64,000 nt of DNA, taken from assembly GCF_000247695.1 (NCBI RefSeq), contig NW_004624743.1:8787521-8851520 (forward strand), written 5' to 3'. A program made the translations under genes and the position numbers. Below the pieces are notes generated by a model. The model did no database searches. It had not been told where the DNA came from and saw only the letters and a program-made list of their open reading frames with translations. Below are positions 11,465 through 23,476 of the stretch, one piece after another (positions within the stretch are counted from its first letter, which is position 1; each line of letters starts with the position of its first letter). This stretch comes from Heterocephalus glaber (lineage: Eukaryota > Chordata > Mammalia > Rodentia > Bathyergidae).

Positions 11465-12645
11465 CATAACACTCATACATTGCCTTCAAGGTTAAAGTAA
11501 TAATGCAGAAAAGAATTCAACAGCTATTGTGTAAGATTATTCATTTATATGGGCTAAACTTTTGTATGAAATTTTTGAAAGGTCATTCAAAATTGGTGCC
11601 CAAATAATTCTCATGTTTGACTTTTTCTCTGTACGCGATGTAAGCATTGTCAGGTGCTACAAGTGTTTGTCCAATAAACACTCTCACTTCTTTCTTTCTC
11701 TATGGAATTTTATAGTAGTCACAGAAACTACATGAACTTCTTGAAAGTAAAATAGAACATAACAGAATGAAACAAAAAGAAATGAAATGGGTGCTGCAGT
11801 CTCCACATAAATAAATGTGGTCTTGAGAATAAAATGTAGCCCAAGAAATAAGCAGAAGCTCTGTGGGACTCACAGGAGGATTCCTTTAAAAGAAGACTTG
11901 CAACTGTGCGTACTCTGCTGGCCCTCCCAATTTGGTTCTACTTCTACTAGAATATTGACATAAGAACTGGAGCACTAGCAGCCTTTTGGATCATGAGTTG
12001 ACATTAAAGATGAAGGTGACACACTTAGGATGATGGAGCAGAAGAATTAATGTTTTTTGATGACTCCATGGTGCCAATTAGCAAACCTGGACTTCAACAT
12101 TTGATTCTCTCTGAATTGAACAAATGGATTTTGTCATGTGTTTAATCACAACCATTTTGGGATTTTTTCTATTGTATGCAGCTAAATTTAGTCCCAATTA
12201 ATATAGACAGATTAGATGCATGTGAAAAATAAAATTTCTAATGGGAAAGGCACAGAATTATAGAACTGGATTTCATACTTCTGCTTTTCCTGCATAGGCA
12301 TTTTCATCCCCTGCTCAGACCCAGAATTGTTCACTGGTAAATTGTGACAATGCTGCTTGTGTCTATTTTGCTTCCGTAAAACACTTCCATTTTCAATGAA
12401 TAATTGAGAATTTGGAGCTGATGTGAAAGTTCTTTGTCTCTCCCTTTCTCCTGCTAACAATAGAAAGTCTTGATGAATTGATTAAGCAAAAATAAAAGCG
12501 CACTGAGGCAAGAGTGCTACAATCACTTAAACCTGTTTTTAGGAGAGTCAGAGTGCTAATCTGTGAAATTTTAGACAACAAAATATTAACTGTAAATAAG
12601 AAATTTGAGCTGAAATTAAGTACAAGATTTGTTCCATGACATGAG
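11465..12645. other. Unique intergenic sequence
   Basis: About 1.2 kb with no recognised repeat, exon or RNA gene. Confidence 0.4.
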
Positions 12646-12649
12646 ACTA

Positions 12650-12745
12650 GACCTGGAAGTAAAGCCGTCTAATGTGTTCTAATTCCAGCTCTGCCATCTA
12701 ATTGTCATTGTGCCTGAGTGATATCATTGAGCTTCTCCATCCCTC
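12650..12745 (+). mobile_element. MIR SINE fragment, sense
   Basis: AATTCCAGCTCTGCCATCTAA, then TGTGCCTGAGTGATATCATTG, then CTCCATCCCTCATTAGAGAAATGGG match the MIR order (CCAGCTCTGCCACTTACTAG … CCTCATCTGTAAAATGGG). Confidence 0.7.
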
Positions 12746-13189
12746 ATTAGAGAAATGGGATAACTGACCCACAGGGAAAGGAAATATTCCATGGTAGAGT
12801 GGAGCGTGGTTGAGGGAGCTTTGCGAAAGCCCTCCCTCTACAAGAAAAAGTACATTTCTGGAGCAGATGTGCCCAGCCATCCAGATATTGTATTCACACT
12901 GAAGGCATAATTTGATTCCTGGCAAAAAAGAGTGTTTTTTGGGGAAAATGATGATTGCTCACCAACAGAGAAGACGGGTGTTCTTTTTAGTCTATAAATG
13001 GCTGTGGCCAGGAGGTGCTCTTTCTTTCTCTTTTCCTGATCATTAATGGCTATGACAGCAAGGTATAGCTGTAGTACTAGCTCATTTATTAAATAGAAAG
13101 TCACTCCTACTACATAATTAAAATAATTGTCCCGAATCTTCCCTGCAATTCAATTTCCTTCCTAAAAATTTCATTACGAAGGAAATGGA
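12746..13189. other. Unique sequence
   Basis: No recognisable feature. Confidence 0.35.
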
Positions 13190-13312
13190 AATTATTATCC
13201 CCATTTTACTGATGAGATCATTCAAGTTCAGAAATAAGAAATACAGTAAGTAAGGTCACCCAGGTCGTCAATGACAGAGCTATGACCCAAACTCAAGATT
13301 TCTAACTGTAAA
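13190..13312 (-). mobile_element. MIR SINE, antisense
   Basis: ATTATCCCCATTTTACTGATG, then AGTAAGTAAGGTCACCCAGG, then AGAGCTATGACCCAAACTCAAG is the reversed MIR core with clear landmarks. Confidence 0.75.
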
Positions 13313-13492
13313 GTATAGGAGTCCAAACATGCTCTGGACTGGCCAAAATGAGACTTAGAGAAGCAGGATATAGTTATTATTTAAGCATGATGGGCATGAT
13401 TAAAGATGTGAGAATTATTTCCTCTTTCCCACCAAGCTGTACACTCTCTTAACTAACCAAATATTCTCCAATATTCCCACCCCTTTTTCTCA

Positions 13493-13538
<46 letters not shown>
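13493..13538. repeat. (CT)n microsatellite
   Basis: A nearly pure run of CT dinucleotides. It is probably length-variable. Confidence 0.95.
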
Positions 13539-13540
<2 letters not shown>

Positions 13541-13964
13541 GAAGAAGATACAGATGAGCATGAGCATTTATATGAAGATTAAAAGTACTGTTAATAATTT
13601 AGCAGTGACCTAGGCTCTGAGCCATTAAGCATGGAATTTTCCAAGTAGAATCTGAGATAGCAATGGGGCAGACACTATAGAGGACAACAGGCACATCTGT
13701 GCCCTTCACTCCTGGCTCCTTGGGGTGTAGAACAATTCCAGTTAAATCAAATGAAGCAAGAAATGTTTGTAGAAGAAAGGGATGTGTCAAAGTAATTCTT
13801 GTACCTATCTATACTTCAAGCATTGTTTTGAAACTAAAAATTTTGCAACTCTGATTACTCCATTAGAGCACCTAATTCATGTTTTTTAATGTTTAAAATC
13901 TGAAACTTGAGACCTTTGTCTAATATTATCTATAAAATTGTTAGCCTCATAAGGGCAAAAGAAG
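13539..13964. other. Unique sequence
   Basis: No recognisable feature. Confidence 0.35.
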
Positions 13965-14050
13965 ACTTTTATTTGTCTTTACTATTGCATTTTCAGGAAT
14001 GTCATAGTACCTAGCCTAGATGTTGAGCATTTGCTCAATTTACAAATCAA
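13965..14050 (+). mobile_element. L2 3'-end fragment
   Basis: CATAAGGGCAAAAGAAGAC, then CATAGTACCTAGCCTAGATG, then GAGCATTTGCTCAAT resemble the L2 tail in sense orientation. Weak match. Confidence 0.45.
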
Positions 14051-15070
14051 TGGTACTTTGATAAGGAATAGTGATATACAAAATAAAAAGTCACACATCA
14101 CATTATCAAGTAGGACTTTCATCTTCTGAGAAGCTGATAAGCTTATAAATGCTAAGGACATTCAAGAAGGCCACTCATTCTGTAAATCAAGATTCAGTTA
14201 CCACACTTTCTGGGAAGTACACTGAAGTGCATCTGAATGGTTATTTCAATGTAAATAATGGTTTCACTACACTAACTAGAAATCTAATGGCTCTGAAGAG
14301 TTAATGCAGCTTTTGCAAGAGGCTAATCTTAAACTTGGTAGCAATTTTGGTACTAAAAATTACAGCTTCCAATGAAATCCTGTAGAATGTCTATAGAATT
14401 AAGAAAATCAACAGAAAAGAAATGTATAGATTATATGATGAATCACCACTTATTTAGGTTGGACCACAAAGGGAAAAAAAGGAATTCTTTTGGTAGCTCT
14501 TTTCAAACATAGATAAGAGTGAAAACCTTGCTTTGTTATTCTGACCACAACTGCACTAACCGCAAGTGACAAGAAATTATTTTTGTTACAGTAACTACAT
14601 GATATTCGCCAATACTCCTGAGCTCTTGAGTTTCCCTGAAGCAGATGGGAAGCCGCGCACACTGGTGAGGGCACAACCCTTTCTGAGATGTAGGTCTGAC
14701 AGGAGAGCTGTGTCAGCACCCGTGACAGAAAGCTGGTGGCCCTGGAGCAAAGCCCCTCTGTCAAGGGGACCTAAAAGGAGCTTCTTGGGGAATCTGACAG
14801 AAAAAAACTTCTCCCAAAATGAGCAGTATCTCAGATCACTGGACCCTCCCAGCTTCTACTCAGGAAAAAGATTAAAAACTCAAGTGACTCTAAGTACATT
14901 GGAGATCTGGAGGAAACATGACCTAGAATAAATGCTTATTTTGCTGACATGTGACTTTCTCTCCACTGAATACAGAGATAAAGACTCTCCCTGGCTAGAG
15001 ATTCAGTCTATGATGGAGAATAAAACACTTATTAATGCATACATGTTACAAATAGAAATAACTTTACAGT
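14051..15070. other. Unique sequence with a GC-richer patch
   Basis: No repeat is recognised. At 14600-14930 the base composition rises and both strands are open for about 100-120 codons, but these frames show no domain or motif. I treat them as chance. Confidence 0.4.
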
Positions 15071-15074
15071 AATG

Positions 15075-15175
15075 CACTGGAATTGTAATCTGCAGGTGAG
15101 AAAATAATGAGACAGACAAGAATGATGTTTAGGCAGAGCTAGAATTAAAACCTAGTTCTTAACTTTCAGCCAATT
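15075..15175 (-). mobile_element. MIR-like fragment, antisense
   Basis: GCAGGTGAGAAAATAATGAGAC, then GGCAGAGCTAGAATTAAAACC matches the reversed MIR (GATGAGGAAACTGAG … GCAGAGCCGGGATTCGAACC). Diverged. Confidence 0.5.
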
Positions 15176-15985
15176 CAGTGTAGTAAAATTTTGGTGCTAT
15201 TTTATAAATTGTAGCAGATTTTCCAAGTTATTTCTGAATTATCATATAAAATACATAATTTTAATTACAAATTTTTAATTCATAAAATACAGAAATGCAC
15301 ACTAAATGTATGTATGTAAAGGTATACAACAACATATATCTACTTAAATGGTTAGAATAATAAAATACTCATAGTACCTAGCTTTACAGAGGTTGTGAAG
15401 CACATGCAATCTTTCAGTGCTGATGATGTGAGTTACTTCAATCCTTCAAAATTAAAAAAAAACTACTTACCAATATCTATTGTAGATGAACACGTAGCTT
15501 TCTATAGCTCAAAACTTTATTCTGAAACATAGACTTAAAAGAAGTGAAAACATACCTTTATATAAACACAAATACTGCTATCAGCCCAAATGTCACTTAA
15601 CAGTACATTAAATCAAAACGTTTTGTTATATTCAGTTAATAGAATCTTACACAGCTAGGAAACACTCAGATTGTTGTTTCATATAAATTGGACGACTAAC
15701 AACTCCAGTTGTCTATTCACGATGTGTGTGATATGTGGTGTGTGTATCTACTTATTATTACACAGATAAAAACTCATACACACAAACACACACCCCAGAG
15801 GTACCAGTTGAGCTATAGACATAAGGCTTACACATTTTCTGTCCCTCACTGCTTGTAAAAATCAAAATAAATGCCTAGGAATTTATTCTGAAAAATTGAC
15901 ATATTAAATGGTAGGCCATACATAATCCAGCAGCAAAAATGCCCACTCTGTTACAACTGAGTTTCTGTGATAGCCAATTGAAGGG
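15176..15985. other. Unique sequence with short TG/CA patches
   Basis: There is an imperfect TG-rich tract near 15723-15745 and a CA-rich tract near 15777-15793. Otherwise nothing is recognised. Confidence 0.4.
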
Positions 15986-15989
15986 ATAT

Positions 15990-16220
15990 AAAAGCTATTT
16001 CTTAAAATAGCTCATAATCTTTCTGTTAAGGAAGCATAAACTTGAAACAAATAATAGTAAGTGTGATGACTAAGAAGAGCTGATGGAGGGAACTATCAGG
16101 TGACTAAAGGAATTGAGAGAAAAGGCAGTATGGGCCAAAGACGGATTGTTGGTCAACATATTGTGCTATCATTTATAACCTAGGCATGGAGAAAGGATTC
16201 TGAAGGATGCTGAGATGGTT
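15990..16220 (-). mobile_element. Possible L2 fragment, antisense
   Basis: CTCATAATCTTTCTGTTAAGG, then AAACAAATAATAGTAAGTGTG, then GATGACTAAGAAGAGCTGATGG follow the reversed L2 order (GAGCTTACATTCTAGTGGG … AAATAAGTGTGATGAGTGCTATGAAG). Low similarity by eye. Confidence 0.45.
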
Positions 16221-17195
16221 CAAAAAACAAAATTAAAGGAAAGTGTTGAGGACGCAGAACTCTAGGGACTTTAAGGGTTTAGAATTTTTGTCACTGATCC
16301 TTCTACCCCTCTCATCATGGTTCATAGTTTTCACAGGACTTTATATGTAGAGGAGAACCTATGCATAGGTTGAAGATTACTTTTTAGAGTTCATGAATAA
16401 AGTCCAGCATTTCAGTTTAGATTAAAAACCAAACAAATGTTCTTTCCTCATTTGTGTTAAAGGTTTGCTGTTCCTTCGAAAGTAACGTGATTATGCCAAA
16501 ATAAGAAAATAAGAACTGGAATACGGAAAGCTTGTTGTTTGTCAAGGTCAAGAGCTGTGATTATTACCTTCTTCATCACGAGTTTTCTTCTTTATAGTCG
16601 CAGAATTAGTCCTCATTTTCAATTCCTATTAAATTCAATTTAATGTTTGTCTTAATATCTAATCTGACCAAATTTAGCTTTTGGTCTTCTACCATACCTT
16701 GACAGTGCTTTGGCCAATCAAACTGACTGACAAACTATTTCCTCTCTATATGAAAAGTCTCAGAAAACTACTTTTAAAGAATTCTGACATTCACAGTACA
16801 TAAATACAGTTACCGGGATTGCTAGCCATAAGTATATTTCTATTTGAAAGGGATTCTGCTGATAAGGTTACTTTCCCTGAATCTTATGGAGGTTACTGAT
16901 TTACTTGTTTCACAATTTACAAGTCATACTTGCTATCTAGCTACCATCCTTTCTCTTTCTCAGGTAAGTGAAATAATTCACTCTGAGTCCTAATCTTTGC
17001 TGGCCTGTAGATCTCTCCAAATGCCTTTAACTGGTATACACAACTCAAAGATAAAATTTCATCAAATATTCCCAATATTTCTGCTACCTGTGCCCAAATA
17101 ATTTTGAGTATATCAGAATTTTCAAGAAACACTGCTTCTGAATTTCTCCAGCTCATATTCATATGTTCAAACAACTTGATAATTAAGAAGGGCCT
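16221..17195. other. Unique intergenic sequence
   Basis: No gene or repeat family recognised. Confidence 0.4.
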
Positions 17196-17199
17196 AGAA

Positions 17200-17430
17200 T
17201 TTTACTGTCCCCTTTTGAAGATAGGACACTTAAGATGTAGAGAAGTTTGGTGACTCACTCAAAGATGCATAGTTTATTGATTAATAGAACCAAGAAAACT
17301 GTGTCAGACCCAACATCTGTTGGAATCTTATCATGTCTACATTAAGCGAATTATCTCATCTAATCATCATAATGAACCCATGAGGCAAGTTCATTTATTT
17401 CCCCTACCTAATCTCTCATTTGAATGTTCC
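17200..17430 (-). mobile_element. MIR fragments, antisense
   Basis: At 17205-17330 the order CCCCTTTTGAAGATAGGAC, then GTTTGGTGACTCACTCAAAG is the reversed MIR 3'-to-core region. A second piece at 17345-17420 (ATTATCTCATCTAATCATCAT, ACCCATGAGGCAAG) restarts the MIR tail, so two copies may lie side by side. Confidence 0.55.
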
Positions 17431-18375
17431 TCCCACCTACAAACCTTTTGTTAATGTAAAGAAATGATATCACCTTTAGTCTTGATGTAATCTTTTCACA
17501 GAACTGAAATAATAGAATACCAAGACTCATAAATGCTTGTTTTGACCATTTCAATCTCAAAAAGTGGTACCATGTTATAATTTGGATCCAGTTATTTCCT
17601 TAACTTCCTCTTGAAGTTGCTCTTCTGTCATCCTCTGACCATTGTGATTTTTCAGTTGAATTAATAACTTTGTAACCCAACTCCACAGTAAAAGCCAATG
17701 ACTTTCATTTAGTAATTCTGGGATAATCATTGGTTGCACTTTTTTTTTTCTGAAATCTGTATGGTATATGTTAATTTAGTGGTCTTTGTACAATATGTAA
17801 AATGACCTGTTTCACAGGCTTGTGATACAAATGAGGTCATTTCTATTCATAGTATTATAATTAATCTCTAGAGCTTTCATAAGCCCATTAGTGGGAACTC
17901 AAGTATCTCTCATGGGACTCCTCCAATTCCCTGAATATTTCAAGAGCTCTGGAGACTTTCTCACTCCAAGGGGATCATTTTTGCTTCACACTTTGGGGAA
18001 AGAAATAGAAAATTTGATCAATCTAATCAAAGGAAATTCCCTAGTTTGCTCCAATCACTGTTGTCAGCCACATCTGTTGCTGTAGAACACACACATGGAC
18101 CCATACAGTGGGGTGCTAAATTCCTTTTCTTTTCTGATGATGTCTCTTCTTTCTCAGCATTATTTTCTCAGGGTCTAAGGGAACAGAATGTCCATTTCCT
18201 AACCTTATCCTTGAATCACTATAATATGAGCTACAGTTTTTCAAATCACTCCTGTCTCTCTGGGTCTCTTCATTGGGAATAAAAACCTACAGCACCAGTT
18301 TTTAAGGAACAAGGACATTTCAAGCTTGAGGCCCCAATATGTTGTAGTACAAAAACAGGTGGACATGAGAATCAA
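17431..18375. other. Unique sequence
   Basis: No recognisable feature. The short open frames at 17891-18282 lack motifs. Confidence 0.4.
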
Positions 18376-18377
18376 AA

Positions 18378-18560
18378 TGCCTCAGTTAATTCGTTTCTCA
18401 GTCACTTAAAAGCTGTGTGACCTTGGGCAAGTCATATGTCCTCCTGGTTTTCCAGAAAGTAAAAAATATATATCATAAAATACCTGCTTCATAGCTGTTT
18501 TGAGATGATCTATGTAACACACGGAATAATTCTCAATACAGTAATATTATTATTGCTTTG
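18378..18560 (+). mobile_element. MIR SINE, sense
   Basis: This is a clear MIR core: CAGTCACTTAAAAGCTGTGTG, then ACCTTGGGCAAGTCATATG, then ACCTGCTTCATAGCTGTTTTG. Confidence 0.8.
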
Positions 18561-20100
18561 TCATATTAAATAATAAATAGTCATTGTCTGAAAGCTCACA
18601 CAGTGTTGGGAGTGGCTGCTATATTGGAGCTAACTCCTCACTGCCATTGTTCTCTTAAGGCATGATTGTACAGGTCTTGGCATTGAATTATGTGCTGTCC
18701 CCCCAGGCACGCTAGGCGCTAAGCTTCTCTTACCTATGGCCCTCTGCTTTCTCACCATCTCAATTCATCAAAGGTAATGTGTCAATATTTTTAGACTTCA
18801 AAGAGAATATGGTAGAGTTCCCAAAGCATTACTTGATGCCTCTATGGGATTTTCTACCTTCTTCCCATGCTGTAGCACTATATATTAAGTGGATATTTAG
18901 AAGGACAACTTTTTTTGCTTCTAAAGGACATCTTGCTATAGTCTTCTTCCATGGCAATTTGTTAATATTTAGGATGGAAGACTAGAACTGAGAAACCATC
19001 ATCCTCTGTGCAGTGACAAAGAAGTGGCTGGTGGCTCAATGGAAACTACCACTTGTTTTTTCTTACATAATTAAAATTCTATCCAAATTATGTGCCATGG
19101 TCCACATGTAGAACATACCTAGTTGCATATGTTTTCTGATATGAGAGCTCATTGATGTGCTTTTAAAAAGTTTGATGGAGAGCCTGGTAGGATATAGAAT
19201 GTCCTTATTTAACAGAAATAAAATTTAAAATAATACAAGCTTAATAAATCATGCTTCCTAATATCATCAATATATTCATTATGCTCTTGCTAATTCAGAA
19301 TGCTGAATAAAATTTTCTAGGCTAGAAAACTCTCCATAGTAGATATTTTCTAAGTAGCTGTTTGCAGAGCTACATTGCTGCTAACCTAATCACACTCTAT
19401 GCAAACATAAAAATACTCTAGTATCACATTCTTCATTCTGCCTGCACCTCCTAATTATGCACCTTGCACTGGGTCTGAAAATCCAGCAAATATTGAATTC
19501 ACTCTATTATATGCTTTTTACCTATCTTTATTCTATATGGATTCATTTTCAATGAGTGCTCGACATTTGTATTGTCTCGTTTAAATAAAATAAACTAAAT
19601 TTATGAGAAATTCTGAGTAAACATTATATACTTCAGCACATTACTGCTAAGGATTAGAAAACACTGACTTGTACTTCATATCAATCTCATAAAATGTCAT
19701 AAATTGTACCATAAAAAGCATTTATAAAGATAGTGTTTTGGCTTTTTGAAAGGCCAAGGAGAAAAAGTATATCACACATCTTTCAAAGAGGAGAAAATAA
19801 AGTAAATTAATAAAAGCCACTAGAATTTATATAGAGGTGCATGAAATGAGATCTTCTGCCCTCAGAATTTAGAATTCTCTTAGCTAGTTATTTGAGAAGT
19901 GATTGTTGTTGGTTTATAAATTATATTGTGGTCAGGACAATACTTTTAAAGGAAAAACCACATGATACTTAAGTGTGAAAAGGAGATATGTGTTACTTAC
20001 AGTCTTTGCTTATGACACAACAGAGCATCAACATTACTTTAACTATCTTTGCGACAATGTTGCTATGATGCCATCAAGAGAGCCAAACTTGGTTGCCCAA
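18561..20100. other. Unique AT-rich sequence
   Basis: About 1.5 kb with no recognised repeat, exon or RNA. Confidence 0.4.
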
Positions 20101-20520
20101 GTTCATGGATACCCTATTATAATGCCATTATGGTAGAAAAATGATTTTAGTGCAAGTTAATGGAAACCACATTACATTGGTAAGCGATTTTATTGTAAGT
20201 CTATGAAGACCACATTATGATGGTCAAACAATTTCCCTGTAAGTCTATAGAGACTGCATTAATAATGCCATTATAAGAGCAAAACAATTTCAAATAAATT
20301 CTATTGGGACTCATTTCACTGTCATGATGGTGGCAAAATGATTTTAGTATATGTTTATGGAGAACCCCTTACAATGCCATTATGACAGCATTACAATGTA
20401 AAAAGAAATTATGAGGAACCCATTATAATCCCATTATAATTCCATTACATTTGTTAAAAGATTTCAGAGTAGTCTTGCAGCAACACCATTACAATGGTAA
20501 CAATTAGGTCATAGAAAATA
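20101..20520. repeat. Degenerate minisatellite-like array, about 44-63 bp units
   Basis: A motif of the form GT(Y)TATGGAGACC followed by (C)ATTAYAATGCCATTATG and a TGATTTTAGT segment recurs. Copies start near 20101, 20155, 20199, 20243, 20298, 20352, 20408 and 20471. Spacing varies between about 44 and 63 bp, and the copies differ strongly, so the array is old. CATTATAATG-type segments make each unit partly self-complementary. I do not recognise the family. Confidence 0.6.
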
Positions 20521-21105
20521 TCACTGTACATGACATTTAAAGGAAAAACTAAATCTAGGTTTGGAAAGATGAATGTCCAAGACAAATTCACATCCATCAA
20601 GGAAGTTTTACCTTAATGAATCTGAGATTGAGATTATATAATTTCATAAGAAACATATTTGCCTTCAGATTGATTATCATGGCTGCAGGTATTTGTGATT
20701 TAAATTAAACACACATCCCTTCTCTAAGAGGTAGATTATGTTTATTGTTTCTAATATGTTGCCACCTGGAATACAGTACCCTGGAATTTATCCTATGGTT
20801 CTTAGAATATATCCTACCTGTGGATCTCTGCTACCTCATTGCCTCAATCTACGAAAGAAAACTGAACATTGAGCCTCAATAGGGAAGTGGTAGAGATTTC
20901 TATATTCCCAAAATGCTCCTTAACCTCCACCCAATTTTGGTAACTCTTCCCATGTGATCAATACTACTTAGTGAGTATTTATTAATTAATTCTTACTCAG
21001 TTACTGTTGAATATTTCACTTCTGCATCAGTCATTTAGTTTCATGAAGGTAAATTCACTCTACATGACTATAGATTATATGTTTATATCCAGGTGATTGA
21101 AAAAC
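20521..21105. other. Unique sequence
   Basis: No recognisable feature. Confidence 0.35.
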
Positions 21106-21108
21106 AGA

Positions 21109-21264
21109 TTTTTTTGTAAGGCTGTCAAGACAAGATCTTGGTATACTTCAAACTTGCCTTCAATCTCACTATATAACCCAGGCTGGGCTTGAAATCATGG
21201 TGATCCTCTTGCCTTAGCCTTCTGAGTGCTGGGATTATAGGTGTGCACCACCACAACTAGCTGG
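21109..21264 (-). mobile_element. B1/PB1-type SINE, antisense
   Basis: A T-run at 21109 is followed by CACTATATAACCCAGGCTGGG, GTGATCCTCTTGCCTTAGCC and GTGCTGGGATTATAGGTGTG, the reversed 7SL-derived body including the region of its pol III promoter. The copy is old. Confidence 0.85.
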
Positions 21265-21344
21265 CTTTTTTTTTTTTTATAGGAATGGAAAGTACATTAA
21301 AAAGATGGCGGATGATTAGCATATGGATAGATACATGTATCAGT

Positions 21345-21810
21345 AATGTGCTCCCCGCAAAGATGCCCACAATCCAGTCCTTGGAACTTGAGAATGTGGT
21401 ACCTTACACAGTAAAAAGGACTTTCTCAATGCTGTTAAATGGAGGGTATTGAGACTGAGGAGATTATCCTAGCTTACCCAGGTACTTCTAATATTGCAAC
21501 AAAAGTTCTTATAAGAGCAAGCAACAGATTCAAAGACAAATGAGTATATGTAAGAGAAGCAGAGGTTGGAGTGATGTGTCTGTGAATGAAAGAATTTAGA
21601 CAATTTCTAGAAGCTAAAAGAGTCAAGAAGTGATTTTTCTCTTGGGCCTTCCAGAAGGAAGAAGGCATGATATCACTTTGATTTAGCTCCATTAGACTCA
21701 TTTAAGAAATCTTACCACTACTATTATAGTAGAATAAATTTGCATTGTTTTAGGCTACTAATTTTGTGTTAATTTATTAAAGCAGAAACAGAAAACTAAT
21801 GTATTTAGTG
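21345..21810 (+). mobile_element. Old LTR-like interspersed repeat
   Basis: Landmarks are CAAAGATGCCCACAATCCAG, AATGTGGTACCTTACAC, GAGATTATCCTAG, GCAGAGGTTGGAGTGATGTG and TCTAGAAGCTAAAAGAG. It ends in AATAAATTTGCATTG followed by a GTGTTAATTTATTAAAGCAG-like tail. This structure, with an AATAAA near the 3' end, is that of a widespread mammalian LTR-type repeat. I do not assign a subfamily. Confidence 0.6.
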
Positions 21811-22215
21811 AAATAGATTTTAATTCACTACAAAATTTTAAAAATTTAGTTCTAATGATAAAACCAGAATTATTGCATTATGTTCAATTTTAAAAGAGAG
21901 AGAGATTAATTTATGTGCCTGCATGTCTTTAGGTAATATATAATATCTTTTAATAAGAACTATGTAAAAAAATAGAACTATGTAATTTTTCTACCATTGG
22001 TGTCCCGTTGTTCTTGGATCAAGTATGTAATTACTCAAATAAGATATTTGGAAAGAAGGAAACATACTAAATCTTTTAAAACAAACAGAATGATGTTGGC
22101 ATCAGGAAGCAAGCGCAACTTAGTCAATTTTTTACACTAATAGATGTATAGAAATGTTTCATTATTTCTCTGTATATTTGTTCTTTCTTTCCTATCAAAG
22201 GAGAAGATACATGCA
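21811..22215. other. Unique AT-rich sequence
   Basis: No recognisable feature. Confidence 0.35.
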
Positions 22216-22552
22216 TGTATTCATTAGCAGTCCTGTTGCTGGGACACAATAGCCTACACCCACAACATAAAAGAGGAAAGGTTCAATTTAATTCATTGTT
22301 TCAGGGGATGCAGTCTATGGTTGGCTGGCTCCAAGGCAGAAACATAATGGTGGAAATGAATGGCAGAGCAAAGATGCTATTTCATAGTATCAGGAAAACC
22401 GAGGTGGGTACCATGTCAGAGAAGGCCTGAGGAAGCAGACATAGATTCTAAGACCATATCTCCATAACCTCCAGACAAAGAAGTGTGCTCCACCAATTAT
22501 CCAGGTGGATCCCAAAGCCAAGCTAGTTGACATTTCACACTAATCACCACAG
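22216..22552 (-). mobile_element. MaLR-type LTR, antisense
   Basis: TGTATTCATTAGCAGTCCTG (reversed LTR end), AAGAGGAAAGGTTCAATTTAATTC, GGCAGAAACATAATGGTGGAAATG and TCCATAACCTCCAGAC follow the MaLR order on the minus strand. Confidence 0.7.
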
Positions 22553-23031
22553 TGTATATGGAGATATCTCCAGGGCTCTGAAATGGAGGAAAAAAATACA
22601 AGGAACAATCACTCCAGTCCAGAGTAAGGGTAGACAAAACTGACTTGGTGTGTAAAAAAATCATCTTCAGCAATGGCCACTGTGCTCATTTAGACTTTTC
22701 AACCTCATTCATAGTTGGGTTGGGGATATATTGGTGGGTTCTGGCATGTGAATAGAAGTGATATGTCTCTTCTTGTTCAAGCCTTTGACAAGTGAGTGTT
22801 TTATTCCCTTCTCCTGCTATAAAAAAAACCCAACAACTTAGAAATCATGAAGATAAGGGGACATTGAAAAGTTGAGGAAGCATGAATCTTTGAGTTTCAG
22901 CCTTCAACTAAACTATGTAGTTTCATATGTACCATGTTAAGTTATACAAATTTGGGGGTTTGTTTTGGCATTGAGTATTAATTATTTGGACTAATAGCAT
23001 ATTGAGAGTAAAACAAGTTAAAAATCCTTAC
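22553..23031. other. Unique sequence
   Basis: No recognisable feature. Confidence 0.35.
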
Positions 23032-23044
23032 CCAAGGTATTTTA

Positions 23045-23144
23045 TTTAATTCTTTTTCTTTTTCTTTTTTGGTATCAGGGATCAAACTCAGAACCTTGTG
23101 CTTGCGAGGCAGGTGTTGGCACCACTGAGCTAAATTCCTGGCCC
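23045..23144 (-). mobile_element. ID-type SINE, antisense
   Basis: A T-rich run with C interruptions leads to GGTATCAGGGATCAAACTCAG and ends CACTGAGCTAAATTCCTGGCCC. Near-identical direct repeats CCAAGGTRTTTT lie at 23032-23044 and 23146-23158. Confidence 0.88.
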
Positions 23145-23427
23145 ACCAAGGTGTTTTTATATTGGAATAAATCTCTGTTTTCTAAAACTCACTGTATCCT
23201 TTATACTTTCCATTATCTAGATTTAATTTTTTTCCAAATTTAATTTTTAAATTTCATACCAACACAGAAGAAAAGCCAGTGCAAAATACAACTTAAGGAA
23301 ATAATTCTGCAGAAAAGGTGTATGTAACACTGTGTAAAAGTCTGAAATCTCAGAATAAAATCATTCTGAGGTACAGGGTATTACAGAGCAATATGTTTTG
23401 TATTTGTTGTTAATTTCATTTTCTTAG

Positions 23428-23476
23428 CAGAGACCTAGAGATGAATATGAGAGGCAGAAGAATGCTCCAGAACAAG
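23428..23476 (+). other. Candidate exon-like segment (low confidence)
   Basis: A T-rich tract ending TTTCATTTTCTTAG precedes the segment, and AACAAG|GTAAGT follows it, so a 49-nt stretch has acceptor and donor consensus. Part of it resembles the reversed L2 body (AGAGACCTAGAGATGAA), so this may be a chance pair inside an old L2. Confidence 0.2.

Noticed and set aside
14450..14931. Overlapping open frames of 104 and 121 codons on opposite strands
   Set aside because: Both strands being open in a GC-richer stretch suits chance. No domains.
20101..20520. Regular repeats reminiscent of a CRISPR array
   Set aside because: Units are diverged and of unequal length, without conserved repeats and unique spacers, in an animal genome.
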